Shown here piece after piece: positions 1 through 6,509 of a stretch of 12,396 nucleotides of DNA. The position numbers and the translations under genes were made by a program. The stretch's first letter is position 1. Every line of letters starts with the position of its first letter. The notes beneath the pieces were generated by a model, which was not told where the DNA came from, searched no databases, and saw only the letters and a list, made by a program, of their open reading frames with translations. Source of the stretch: Candidatus Blautia intestinipullorum (GTDB taxonomy: Bacteria > Bacillota > Clostridia > Lachnospirales > Lachnospiraceae). The stretch covers positions 1 to 12,396 of the forward strand of contig DWVA01000308.1 of the NCBI GenBank assembly GCA_019120475.1, written 5' to 3'.

Positions 1-75
1 AATTTAGTAATTAGAGGAACCTTTAAGGAAACCTCAATGAACTTTGAGAAAGGAGTGGCTTATGAATGTATTTGA
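1..75 (+). CDS. Possible 3' end of an upstream gene (partial)
   Basis: Frame 1 is open from the first base to a TGA at 73-75 and reads 24 residues ending in GVAYECI. The other two forward frames have stops within the first 14 bases. The frame overlaps the start of the primase-like gene by 14 bases, and that gene's AAAGGAG ribosome site lies inside it, which is a common operon arrangement. The fragment is too short to assign a family, and an open frame of this size can occur by chance. Confidence 0.35.
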   Translation, partial: NLVIRGTFKETSMNFEKGVAYECI

Positions 76-784
76 AGCTGTAAAAAGGGATGTAACAACC
101 CGACAGGCTGCGGAATTATATGGAATTCCGATCAGTCACAATGGAATGGCACGATGTCCCTTTCACAATGACAAAAACCCAAGTTTGAAAGTAGACAGGA
201 GGTTTCATTGTTTTGGATGCCTGGCCGATGGGGACGTCATTGATTTTGTGAGCATGCTTTATGGATTATCCAGTAAAGATGCAGCGGAAAAATTGGCTGC
301 AGACTTTGGGTGCATCCATGAAAGTAAAAAGAAGAAATCTTGTGTAAAGATGAGAAAGACATTATCCGAGGAATTTCGTTTCCAAAAAGCAGAACAAAAA
401 TGTTTCCGTGTGTTTTCCGATTATCTTCATCTTATGAAAAGATGGGAACTGGAATATGCCCCCAGGGCGCCGGAGGAAGAATGGCACCCTTTGTTTTTGG
501 AAGGCCTGCAGAAGAAAAGCATCGTGAGTTATGTCCTGGATATTTTTTTGTATGGTACGCTTCAGGAGAAAGCTGAGATGATCGCAGAGTGTGGGAGGGA
601 GGTAAAAAATCTTGAAAGAAGAATTTCACTCTTTGCCGCAGCCGATCAGAGAGAGAGTAATGCATGCAGCAGAGGAAATCGGAATAGAGGAAACGACGGA
701 ACAGGTGAAGGAAATGCTGAAGACGAATCAGAAGGGACAAGTTGCCAACATTCCGGGAAATTACAAAATAATTTTTCTGCATGA
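62..784 (+). CDS. CHC2 zinc-finger primase-like protein
   Basis: This is a 240-residue protein whose N-terminal half is a DnaG-type CHC2 zinc finger: C32-P-F-H35, then N-x-S-L, then F-H-C50-F-G-C53, followed by a DGDVIDF stretch at 57-62. Such domains bind single-stranded DNA in primases. No TOPRIM catalytic domain follows, so by itself it is a primase-like fragment. It probably works with the VapE-type ATPase next to it in replicating element A. I chose ATG 62, six bases after AAAGGAG (49-55), over the in-frame TTG at 44. The last 55 or so residues, after NLERR, are poor in hydrophobic residues and overlap the next gene in another frame. The family normally seems to end near NLERR, so the tail may come from a lost stop codon. 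Confidence 0.85.
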   Translation: MNVFEAVKRDVTTRQAAELYGIPISHNGMARCPFHNDKNPSLKVDRRFHCFGCLADGDVIDFVSMLYGLSSKDAAEKLAADFGCIHESKKKKSCVKMRKTLSEEFRFQKAEQKCFRVFSDYLHLMKRWELEYAPRAPEEEWHPLFLEGLQKKSIVSYVLDIFLYGTLQEKAEMIAECGREVKNLERRISLFAAADQRESNACSRGNRNRGNDGTGEGNAEDESEGTSCQHSGKLQNNFSA

Positions 785-2027
785 TCCTGTACTGAAGGGG
801 GCATTCAGCATGAATCTTCTGACAGAGCAGATTGACGTGGTAAAACCGCTGCCCTGGTATCGGGACAGTGTTGCATTAACCGATGTGGATCTGCAGTATT
901 TGATCTTGTACCTGGATGAAAATTATCAGCTGTCTACAGATAAACGAATTGACGGAATCATAAAAGTGGCAGCAAATGAATACCGCCGCCATCCGATCAG
1001 AGAGTATCTGGCCAGACTGCAGTGGGATGGGCAGGCAAGAATACGGTATGCACTGCACCATTTTCTTGGAGCAGAAATCAGTGATTATCATTACGAGGTG
1101 CTTTTACTTTTTATGCTGGGGGCAATCTCGCGAGTCTTTCATCCGGGAATAAAATTTGATGTTATGCTCTGTCTGGTTGGAGGACAGGGAATTGGAAAAT
1201 CCACGTTCTTCCGCTTTCTTGCAGTGAAGGATGACTGGTTTTCCGATGATATGCAGAAATTGGATGATGAAAACATTTTCCGAAAACTACAGGGGCACTG
1301 GATTATTGAAATGTCGGAAATGATTGCAACCGCTAATGCGAAAAGTATTGAATACATAAAATCTTTTCTGAGCAGGCAGAAAGAAATATATAAAACACCC
1401 TATGACCGGCATCCCAAGGATCGCAAGAGACAATGCGTATTTGGCGGTTCCTCAAACTCGCTTGATTTTTTGCCGCTTGACCGGACAGGAAACCGCAGAT
1501 TTCTTCCGGTAATGGTCCATGCCAAAGAGGCTGAAGTCCACATTTTAGAGAATGAAGCGGAGTCCAGAGCCTATATTGATCAGATGTGGGCGGAGGCGAT
1601 GGTGATTTATCGAAAAGGAGATTTTAGGCTGAAATTAAGTCCGGCAATAGAGAGCCATCTGAAAGATTATCAAAAAGACTTTATGCCGGAAGATACGAAA
1701 GCAGTACGTATTCAGAATTATCTGGATGCGTATCAGGGAAAGACGGTTTGCTCCCTGCAGCTTTTTTATGAAGCCCTCGGACATGCATCTTACGAAGAAC
1801 CGAAGCAGTATGAAATCCGGGATATCAATTCTATTATGAACAATTCAATCCTTGGTTGGAAAGCGTTTCATAATCCAAGGCATTTTCCCTCACCATATAA
1901 CCGGCAGAAAGGATGGGAAAGAGTAGAAGGGGCTGACAACAGACAAGCGGAGACGGATGGATTTCAAACAATAACAGAGATGGAAGCCAGGCAGTTGGGC
2001 CTGCCGGACCAGTGGCTGAAACCATAA
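612..2027 (+). CDS. VapE-type (virulence-associated E family) P-loop ATPase
   Basis: This 471-residue protein matches the VapE family, superfamily-3-like ATPases of phages and mobile elements that probably act as replicative helicases. The Walker A motif is GGQGIGKST at residues 190-198. An acidic strand, WIIEMSE, lies at 230-236 in the Walker B position. The TGNRRF signature at 292-297 carries an arginine-finger candidate. The start is TTG 612, about nine bases after a GGGAGGGAGG purine tract; an ATG at 660 is the alternative. Residues from about 5 to 80 read as ordinary protein, so this frame is the likelier coding one across the 173-base overlap with the upstream gene. It is probably co-transcribed with that CHC2 protein and supplies helicase-like activity to it; that partnership is inferred. 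Confidence 0.88.
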   Translation: MKEEFHSLPQPIRERVMHAAEEIGIEETTEQVKEMLKTNQKGQVANIPGNYKIIFLHDPVLKGAFSMNLLTEQIDVVKPLPWYRDSVALTDVDLQYLILYLDENYQLSTDKRIDGIIKVAANEYRRHPIREYLARLQWDGQARIRYALHHFLGAEISDYHYEVLLLFMLGAISRVFHPGIKFDVMLCLVGGQGIGKSTFFRFLAVKDDWFSDDMQKLDDENIFRKLQGHWIIEMSEMIATANAKSIEYIKSFLSRQKEIYKTPYDRHPKDRKRQCVFGGSSNSLDFLPLDRTGNRRFLPVMVHAKEAEVHILENEAESRAYIDQMWAEAMVIYRKGDFRLKLSPAIESHLKDYQKDFMPEDTKAVRIQNYLDAYQGKTVCSLQLFYEALGHASYEEPKQYEIRDINSIMNNSILGWKAFHNPRHFPSPYNRQKGWERVEGADNRQAETDGFQTITEMEARQLGLPDQWLKP

Positions 2028-2294
2028 ACAAAAGCCAGGTTGTCAGTGAAATGTCATTCCATTGTTCCGGCGGTTGTCCCAGAAAATACAGGAAAAACAA
2101 TGGTTTAAGGAGAACAGCTTTTGTTGACAACGAAAGCAACAGAAAAATAGAAAAAAGAAAAAGGAAAGAATAAGAAAACAGAATAGACGGTAAAAAAGTT
2201 ATAACACATCCGTTGTCAGGCTTTGTTGCCAGCCTGGCAGGCGCAAGAATATATCAGAATCAGAAGTGCATCGGCAAAGAGAGGTGGAACGTCT
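2028..2294. other. Intergenic region upstream of xis
   Basis: This gap of about 270 bp between the ATPase and excisionase genes has no convincing gene. It contains a long purine-rich stretch (about 2141-2180). GTTGTC hexamers occur at 2039, 2073 and 2212, and the reverse form GACAAC at 2126. A perfect 13-base palindrome, TGCCAG-C-CTGGCA, lies at 2227-2239. An overlapping inverted pair, CAGGCT (2217-2222) and AGCCTG (2231-2236), is present as well. Promoter or excisionase/regulator binding sites for the recombination genes would be expected here, but none can be assigned firmly. Confidence 0.4.
2124..2153 (+). promoter_or_regulatory. Weak candidate promoter for xis-int
   Basis: A perfect -35 hexamer TTGACA lies at 2124-2129. 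After 18 bases comes TAGAAA at 2148-2153, which matches the -10 consensus at four of six positions. It faces the excisionase and integrase genes. The poor -10 box and the A-rich surroundings make a chance match quite possible. Confidence 0.25.
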
Positions 2295-2528
2295 GTGATC
2301 AAAAAAGCAGAAACAGTCTGTACAGATAAATACGAAATCCCGGTGTGGCGGAAGTACACCTTAAGTGTACAGGAAGCAGCCAAATATTTCCGTATTGGAG
2401 ATAAAAAATTGAAAAAACTGATCGATGAAAATCCGAATGCCGAGTTCATTCTCTGGAATGGATCACGCCCTCAGATTAAGCGGAAATTATTTGAGCAGTT
2501 CATTGACGAAAAATTATCTGCCATATAA
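2295..2528 (+). CDS. xis: Tn916-type excisionase
   Basis: This is a small basic DNA-binding protein of 77 residues. The segment PVWRKYTLSVQEAAKYFRIG, followed by KKLKKLIDENPNA, closely resembles Xis of Tn916 (67 residues), a winged-helix protein that bends the element end and directs integrase toward excision. The open frame extends upstream to an ATG at 2223, but GTG 2295 has AGAGGTGG eight bases before it and gives a length close to the family norm, so it is preferred. It lies 104 bases before int, the same order as in Tn916. Because the integrase is truncated, this excisionase probably has no functional partner at this locus. Confidence 0.88.
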   Translation: MIKKAETVCTDKYEIPVWRKYTLSVQEAAKYFRIGDKKLKKLIDENPNAEFILWNGSRPQIKRKLFEQFIDEKLSAI

Positions 2529-2632
2529 ACGAAAAAAGTACACGATGGATTTGGAGCCGGGTTTATGGTATGATAGATGCGTATCATAGCTTGGCTCTTT
2601 TCTATGGCAGGCAGATAGAAAGGAGAAATGGA

Positions 2633-3694
2633 ATGTCTGAAGTAAGAAGGGACCATAAAGGCCGGAAATTACTTATGGGAGAGAGTCAGCGAAAGGACGG
2701 GAAATATGAATACAAGTATCAGGATGCGCGTGGCAAAAGAAAGACGGTGTACAGTTGGAGACTGACTCCTTCAGACCGGATGCCGGCAGGAAAACGTAAT
2801 GATATTTCCTTAAGAGAAAAAGAAAAACAGATTCAGAAGGATTTATACAGCAATCTTACACCGGATGGCGGTGATTACACAGTCCTGGATCTTGTAGAGA
2901 AGTATATCCGAACGAAGACAGGCGTTCGCCATAATACAAAAGCAAATTATAAGTTTGTGATCAATGTGATCAAGAAAGAGGAATTTGGTCAGAAGCGTAT
3001 CGATAAAGTCAAAGTATCTGATGCAAAAGAGTGGCTGATTAAAATGCAGCAGGTGGACGGACGTGGCTACAGTTCCATACATACGATCCGAGGCGTTGTA
3101 AGACCGGCTTTTCAGATGGCGGTGGATGATGATTTACTGATAAAGAATCCTTTTGAGTTTCAGCTTAGTACGGTTGTCGTGAATGACAGTGCCACACGAA
3201 ATGCCCTGACACCAAAGCAGGAAAGAGACTTTTTAGAGTTTGTAAAGAATGATAAGCATTTCAGCAAATATTATGATGGAATTTATATTCTGTTTAAAAC
3301 CGGGCTCCGTATTTCAGAATTTGTTGGATTAACAACGAAAAATCTGGACTTTGAGAACAACAGGATTATTGTGGATCATCAGCTGCAAAGGACAAGAGAC
3401 ATGAAGTATCTCATTGAGGATACCAAAACAGAAAGCGGTATGCGAATGGTTCCTATGACACTGGAAGTAAAGGAGTGTTTTCAGAACATTCTTGCCAACA
3501 GAAAGAAACCAAGGATTGAGCCGATGGTCGATGGATATAGCGGATTTTTGTATCTGGACAAAAATGGGAAACCTATGGTGGCGCTGCACTGGGAAAAGTA
3601 CTTTCAGCATATTCGTGAGAAGTACAATAAAATTTATAGAGTACAGATGCCGCTTGTTACGCCGCATGGTCGAGTTATAATAAGGACAAGTTAG
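2633..3694 (+). pseudogene. int: Tn916-type tyrosine integrase, truncated at its catalytic domain
   Basis: The N-terminus (MSEVRRDHKGRKLL...GESQRKDGKYEYKYQD) is the Tn916 arm-binding domain, followed by the core-binding domain and the first part of the catalytic domain. R226 in TGLRISEF corresponds to the first catalytic Arg, and K265 in EDTKTESG to the beta-hairpin Lys. Homology stops at residues 343-345 (TPH), the His of the HxxR motif. The remaining residues GRVIIRTS are unrelated and end at TAG 3692-3694. The second Arg, the later His/Trp and the Tyr nucleophile are absent. About 60 residues are missing compared with the roughly 405 of Tn916 Int, so the product cannot be an active recombinase. 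The start is ATG 2633 after AAAGGAG, rather than the ATG at 2570. The cause is probably insertion of element B. Confidence 0.9.
3665..3671. other. Probable left junction of element B inside int
   Basis: Integrase homology holds through the CAT codon (His, 3665-3667) and is lost from the next codon, GGT. In relatives the next residue is usually Val or Ser, so the crossover could lie at the shared G or GG at 3668-3669. Beyond it comes non-coding DNA with stacked hairpins and then parA. The exact crossover dinucleotide and any direct repeat need the right junction, which is outside the window. Confidence 0.6.
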
Positions 3695-3742
3695 AAAACT
3701 CCAGTAAATACAAGGGGTTGCACTAATTTAGTCCTTATTTTT
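3680..3742 (+). terminator. Hairpin 1, terminator at the left end of element B
   Basis: The left arm ATAAGGACAAGTTAG (3680-3694) pairs with CTAATTTAGTCCTTAT (3723-3738), with one bulge and one wobble, around a 28-base loop. A T-run at 3738-3742 follows. It would stop transcripts reading in from the disrupted int gene. The right arm can instead pair with downstream sequence (hairpin 2), so the structure may not be constitutive. Confidence 0.6.
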
Positions 3743-3768
3743 AACTCCCTGAAAAGGGAAAAATAAGG
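3733..3768. terminator. Hairpin 2, overlapping hairpin 1
   Basis: CCTTATTTTT (3733-3742) plus CCC (3747-3749) pairs with GGGAAAAATAAGG (3756-3768) around the loop TGAAAA, with an AACT bulge. The stem uses the same bases as the right arm of hairpin 1, so the two exclude each other. On the minus strand the order is a stem followed by T-rich sequence, so it could act as a terminator in either direction. Confidence 0.5.
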
Positions 3769-3864
3769 CAGCGCTGTCATTCCAGAATATGAATTATTAC
3801 AGATCCAGACTGGAAATGGATTTGTGTAAGACAAGAGTAAAAACAACAGAATTATTGTAATTAT

Positions 3865-3923
3865 AGGACTGAATTAGCTCGCATGGAATATAGATTCCGG
3901 TTGTCTAATTCAGTCCTCTTTTT
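3865..3923 (+). terminator. Hairpin 3, strong terminator or attenuator upstream of parA
   Basis: A perfect 13-bp stem joins AGGACTGAATTAG (3865-3877) to CTAATTCAGTCCT (3905-3917) and is followed by CTTTTT (3918-3923). The loop contains a smaller hairpin, GGAAT (3885-3889) with ATTCC (3894-3898). It ends about 28 bases before the parA start. Its arms closely resemble those of hairpin 1. No good promoter is visible between it and parA, so parA may depend on read-through or regulated antitermination. Confidence 0.7.
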
Positions 3924-3951
3924 GATTGACGACGATGAAAGGTGATGAAAA

Positions 3952-4737
3952 ATGGCTAGAATTATTTCTATTGTAAACCAAAAAGGGGGAACGGGAAAAT
4001 CCGCATGTACAGCTAATTTAGCAGTAGGATTAGCACAAAAGAATATGAAAGTGTTAATCGTAGATGCAGATCCACAGTCTGATGTATCCGCAGGATTTGG
4101 ATATCGTGATTGTGATGACAGTAATGAAACACTTACTGCTCTTATGGATGCTGTAATGAAAGATGAAGATATTCCTTCCGACTGTTATATCAGACATCAG
4201 GCAGAGGGGATAGATATTATCTGTTCTAACATTGGATTGGCAGGTACAGAAGTGCAGTTGGTAAATGCAATGAGTAGAGAATATGTATTGAAACAGATTT
4301 TATATGGTATCAAGGATCAATATGATGCAGTTATCATTGATTGTATGCCATCATTGGGAATGATTACGATCAATGCGCTGGCAGCATCAGATGAAGTCCT
4401 TATTCCAGTTGAAGCATCCTACCTGCCAATCAAAGGATTGCAGCAGTTGTTAAAAACAATCGGTAAGGTTCGTAAGCAGATCAATCCGAAGCTGCAAGTC
4501 GGTGGGATTCTGTTCACGATGGTCGATGCTCATACAAATGATGCTAAAAATAATATGGAACTTCTCAGAAATGCATATGGAAGTCAAATTCATATCTTTG
4601 ATAATTATATTCCATTTTCCGTAAGAATGAAGGAAGCAGTCAGAGAAGGACAGAGTATTTTCTCTTATGATCCGAAAGGCAAAGCTACAGAAGCTTATCG
4701 GAGAGTGACGGAGGAGGTGCTGAAAGATGCCATCTAA
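3952..4737 (+). CDS. parA: ParA/Soj-type partition ATPase
   Basis: This 261-residue protein starts with a deviant Walker A motif, KGGTGKS at residues 11-17, typical of ParA/MinD ATPases, followed by VLIVDADPQSD (Walker A') and later DAVIIDCMPSLG (Walker B). ParA binds DNA non-specifically as an ATP dimer and moves ParB-parS complexes, ensuring inheritance of the replicated form of an element. There is no N-terminal helix-turn-helix domain, so it is a short, Soj-like form unlikely to repress its own promoter. ATG 3952 is preceded by AAAGGTGA. Its last 11 bases overlap parB, which implies translational coupling. It is the first gene of element B after the terminators. Confidence 0.95.
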   Translation: MARIISIVNQKGGTGKSACTANLAVGLAQKNMKVLIVDADPQSDVSAGFGYRDCDDSNETLTALMDAVMKDEDIPSDCYIRHQAEGIDIICSNIGLAGTEVQLVNAMSREYVLKQILYGIKDQYDAVIIDCMPSLGMITINALAASDEVLIPVEASYLPIKGLQQLLKTIGKVRKQINPKLQVGGILFTMVDAHTNDAKNNMELLRNAYGSQIHIFDNYIPFSVRMKEAVREGQSIFSYDPKGKATEAYRRVTEEVLKDAI

Positions 4738-5623
4738 AAAAAGAGCAACTCCCATTTCCTTACAGCCACTTGATGCATTGTTTGGAACAAACGAAGAAAC
4801 AAACAATGGAATTTGTGAGATAGCAATAGGAAGCCTTCATCCATTTCCAAATCACCCGTTTCAAGTAAAAGATGATAAGAAAATGGAAGAATTATCAGAA
4901 AGCATTACACAATATGGCGTGTTGGTTCCTGGTATTGTGCGATTGAGAGAGTCCGGTGGTTATGAGCTGGTAGCTGGTCATAGGCGAAAACGAGCATGTG
5001 AACTTGCGGGATTAGAGAAAATGCCTGTTATCATCAAAGATCTTACAGATGATGAAGCGACGGTGATCATGGTAGATTCTAACATTCAACGAGAAGAGCT
5101 GCTGATCAGCGAAAAGGCATTCGCTTATAAAATGAAATATGAGGCGTTAAAGCGTCAGGGGAAACGGTCCGATTTAACTTCTTGCCAAGTTGGCAAGAAG
5201 TTGGCGGCAGAAGAAGTCAGTCAGAATACAGGGGATAGTTCCAGACAGATTCTTCGGTATATTCATCTGACAGAGTTAATAGCAGAGCTTTTAGAACTGG
5301 CAGACGAGAAGAAGCTTCCCTTTAATACAGCTGTTGAAGTTTCATATTTGAGAAGTGAAGAACAACAGATATTGCTTCAGTATATGAGTAATCACAATAT
5401 GGTACCGTCCATGAAGCAGGCAAAGGAATTGAAGCAGATTTCAAAAGAGCGGATGTTGACGTATTCAGAAATTGACCAGATCTGTATGAATGAAAGTACT
5501 GAGAAAGTACAGGTACAGATTCCGGCGAAAAAGCTGAAACAGTATTTTCCGGAGTCATATTCAAAGGCTCAGATGGAAGAAGTGATATTTATGCTCCTGG
5601 CATCATGGGCAGAAAAACAATAA
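4727..5623 (+). CDS. parB: ParB-type centromere-binding partition protein
   Basis: This is a 298-residue ParB/Spo0J-family protein. The N-terminal domain carries the CTP-binding signature AGHRRKRA (residues 83-90) and the second box NIQRE (119-123). A helix-turn-helix region around 160-185 (EEVSQNTGDSSRQILRYI) should recognise parS. ParB loads at parS, spreads and forms the cargo moved by ParA. The start ATG 4727 follows GGAGGTG at a good distance and lies inside the end of parA. Residues 150-159 (LTSCQVGKKL) are encoded by a 27-base perfect palindrome, described separately, that is probably its own binding site. The C-terminal part is less familiar but is compatible with a dimerisation domain. 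Confidence 0.93.
   Translation: MPSKKRATPISLQPLDALFGTNEETNNGICEIAIGSLHPFPNHPFQVKDDKKMEELSESITQYGVLVPGIVRLRESGGYELVAGHRRKRACELAGLEKMPVIIKDLTDDEATVIMVDSNIQREELLISEKAFAYKMKYEALKRQGKRSDLTSCQVGKKLAAEEVSQNTGDSSRQILRYIHLTELIAELLELADEKKLPFNTAVEVSYLRSEEQQILLQYMSNHNMVPSMKQAKELKQISKERMLTYSEIDQICMNESTEKVQVQIPAKKLKQYFPESYSKAQMEEVIFMLLASWAEKQ
5176..5202. promoter_or_regulatory. parS: Candidate parS centromere inside parB
   Basis: AACTTCTTGCCAA (5176-5188), a single central G (5189) and TTGGCAAGAAGTT (5190-5202) form a perfect 13+1+13 inverted repeat within the parB reading frame. A perfect palindrome of this length is very unlikely by chance. ParB proteins bind palindromic parS sites near their own genes; in Bacillus subtilis one parS lies inside spo0J itself. 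The sequence is unlike the chromosomal parS consensus, as expected for an element-specific ParB. I saw no second full copy in the window. Binding is inferred, not shown. Confidence 0.65.
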
Positions 5624-5658
5624 TATGATATGTGAAATTGGACAGAAGGAATAAAAAG

Positions 5659-5970
5659 ATGATGATAGAAGATGTAATTAAAAAATCAATATTGCCACTG
5701 GCATTTATGCTATTTTGGTTCTGGATGGTATCCACCATCATGAAAGTCAGTGGACAGACAGACTTGTTCTGGTGGATATTTCTTTCTGGACTTCCATTTG
5801 GAATACATAAAATGCGGCTAATCCTGATCCCAAAAGGAATGGATATAACAGCAACACTTGGGATGGCTGCATTAAGTGTCATCATTGGAGCCTTGATTGG
5901 AAGTATCATGATTCCAGTGTATGTAATTCGTGCGGTATATGTTTTCTTACGATATATCATCGGGATATAA
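5659..5970 (+). CDS. Small integral membrane protein (DUF6050-like)
   Basis: This is a 103-residue very hydrophobic protein. Likely membrane segments are residues 10-28 (LPLAFMLFWFWMVSTIM), about 35-49, and a long one in 63-95 rich in Ile, Ala and Gly. There is no signal peptidase site or catalytic motif. I associate small proteins of this kind after parB in Tn1549-like elements with DUF6050, a family of unknown function; this is from memory and moderately sure. ATG 5659 is eight bases after AAGGA. A GTG at 5632 would add nine polar residues but has no ribosome site. A strong terminator follows, so it closes the parA-parB transcription unit. Confidence 0.75.
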   Translation: MMIEDVIKKSILPLAFMLFWFWMVSTIMKVSGQTDLFWWIFLSGLPFGIHKMRLILIPKGMDITATLGMAALSVIIGALIGSIMIPVYVIRAVYVFLRYIIGI

Positions 5971-5983
5971 TTGAATATTTGAT

Positions 5984-6030
5984 AAGAGGCAGGCTTGCGA
6001 AAATAAAATCGTAAGCTTGCCTCTTTTTTT
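5984..6030 (+). terminator. Rho-independent terminator after the parAB block
   Basis: The left arm runs from 5984 to 6000 (AAGAGGCAGGCTTGCGA). It pairs along its full 17 bases with 6009-6025, with only G-U wobbles, around the loop AAATAAAA (6001-6008). A run of seven T (6024-6030) completes a textbook intrinsic terminator. It separates the partition genes from the replication block. Confidence 0.92.
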
Positions 6031-6097
6031 GTACCCTAAATCAGGCAATTCGGGGGAAATCCCTTTTGCAAATATATATTCTTGGAGGATTTTTAAG

Positions 6098-6496
6098 ATG
6101 AGAGAGCGAATTGAAAGTAAGCATGTAACAAAGGAAATCAAAAGTCAGATGCCAGTGATTCCGGTAGAAATTGTTAAAGAAAGAGGTTGTACGTTCTGCC
6201 CGTATTATCTGGGCAATTATGAGAAACAGCCACGCTGTATGATGAAAACCTGTGCCTGGGATGATGAAAATGAACGTTTCCATCCAGTTCTTCGTGAACT
6301 GATTCCATTTTACAAAGAGAAGATGGAAAAAGCAGAAGAAAAGTTTCTGGCAATGAAAAAGATTTACACAACGCTGTTAGGAATGTTTGCCGATGAAATG
6401 AAGCAGGAAGAGTTGGAAAAAGATGAATGTTACGGATGTGCCTATGGAAAATGTGGACCATGTATCGGTATCTGTTACAAATCAATGAAAGCATAG
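6098..6496 (+). CDS. Cys-rich protein of unknown function
   Basis: I do not recognise this 132-residue protein. It has nine cysteines in two clusters: C31-x2-C34 and C47-x4-C52 near the N-terminus, and C111-x2-C114, C119-x2-C122 and C126 at the C-terminus, separated by a charged, probably helical segment (about 65-108, rich in Lys and Glu). The spacing suggests zinc or iron-sulfur binding. ATG 6098 has a TTGGAGGAT ribosome site. The frame extends further upstream, but only into the terminator. It is the first gene of the replication block and its stop codon overlaps the ribosome site of ssb, so a role in DNA handling or regulation is plausible but unproven. Confidence 0.8.
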   Translation: MRERIESKHVTKEIKSQMPVIPVEIVKERGCTFCPYYLGNYEKQPRCMMKTCAWDDENERFHPVLRELIPFYKEKMEKAEEKFLAMKKIYTTLLGMFADEMKQEELEKDECYGCAYGKCGPCIGICYKSMKA

Positions 6497-6509
6497 GAGG
6501 GTTAAGCCA

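Larger units (their letters stand above)
1..3668. mobile_element. Element A: Tn916-type recombination module with primase/VapE genes (partial)
   Basis: This stretch holds, in order, a CHC2 primase-like gene, a VapE-type ATPase gene, a Tn916-type excisionase gene and a Tn916-type integrase gene, all on the + strand. An xis-int pair beside replication-type genes is the usual layout at one end of an integrative or mobilizable element. The left part lies outside the window. The right limit is placed where integrase homology stops (about 3668). The missing integrase tail and the true end of this element should lie on the far side of element B. The boundary is inferred from protein homology only. 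Confidence 0.65.

Noticed and set aside
2570..2632. Upstream ATG extending the integrase by 21 residues
   Set aside because: Homology to Tn916 Int begins at MSEVRR (2633), and a good AAAGGAG site precedes that ATG.
3492..3680. Second + strand frame in the 3' part of int, considered as a frameshifted integrase remnant
   Set aside because: It does not contain the missing RHTF or Tyr motifs and is simply another frame of the same coding DNA.
3695..3864. Search for a relic of the integrase C-terminus after the break
   Set aside because: No frame in this stretch encodes the HxxR remainder, the GH box or a Tyr-containing tail; only hairpins are seen.
4450..4806. Minus-strand open frame across the parA-parB junction
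   Set aside because: It lies opposite two clear family members, and its product has no familiar features.
5589..5960. Minus-strand open frame of 123 codons opposite the small membrane protein gene
   Set aside because: The + strand frame has a ribosome site, operon position and membrane-protein pattern; the antisense frame is a mirror of it.
6017..6097. Upstream extension of the Cys-rich protein
   Set aside because: It would start inside the terminator stem, whereas ATG 6098 has a strong ribosome site.
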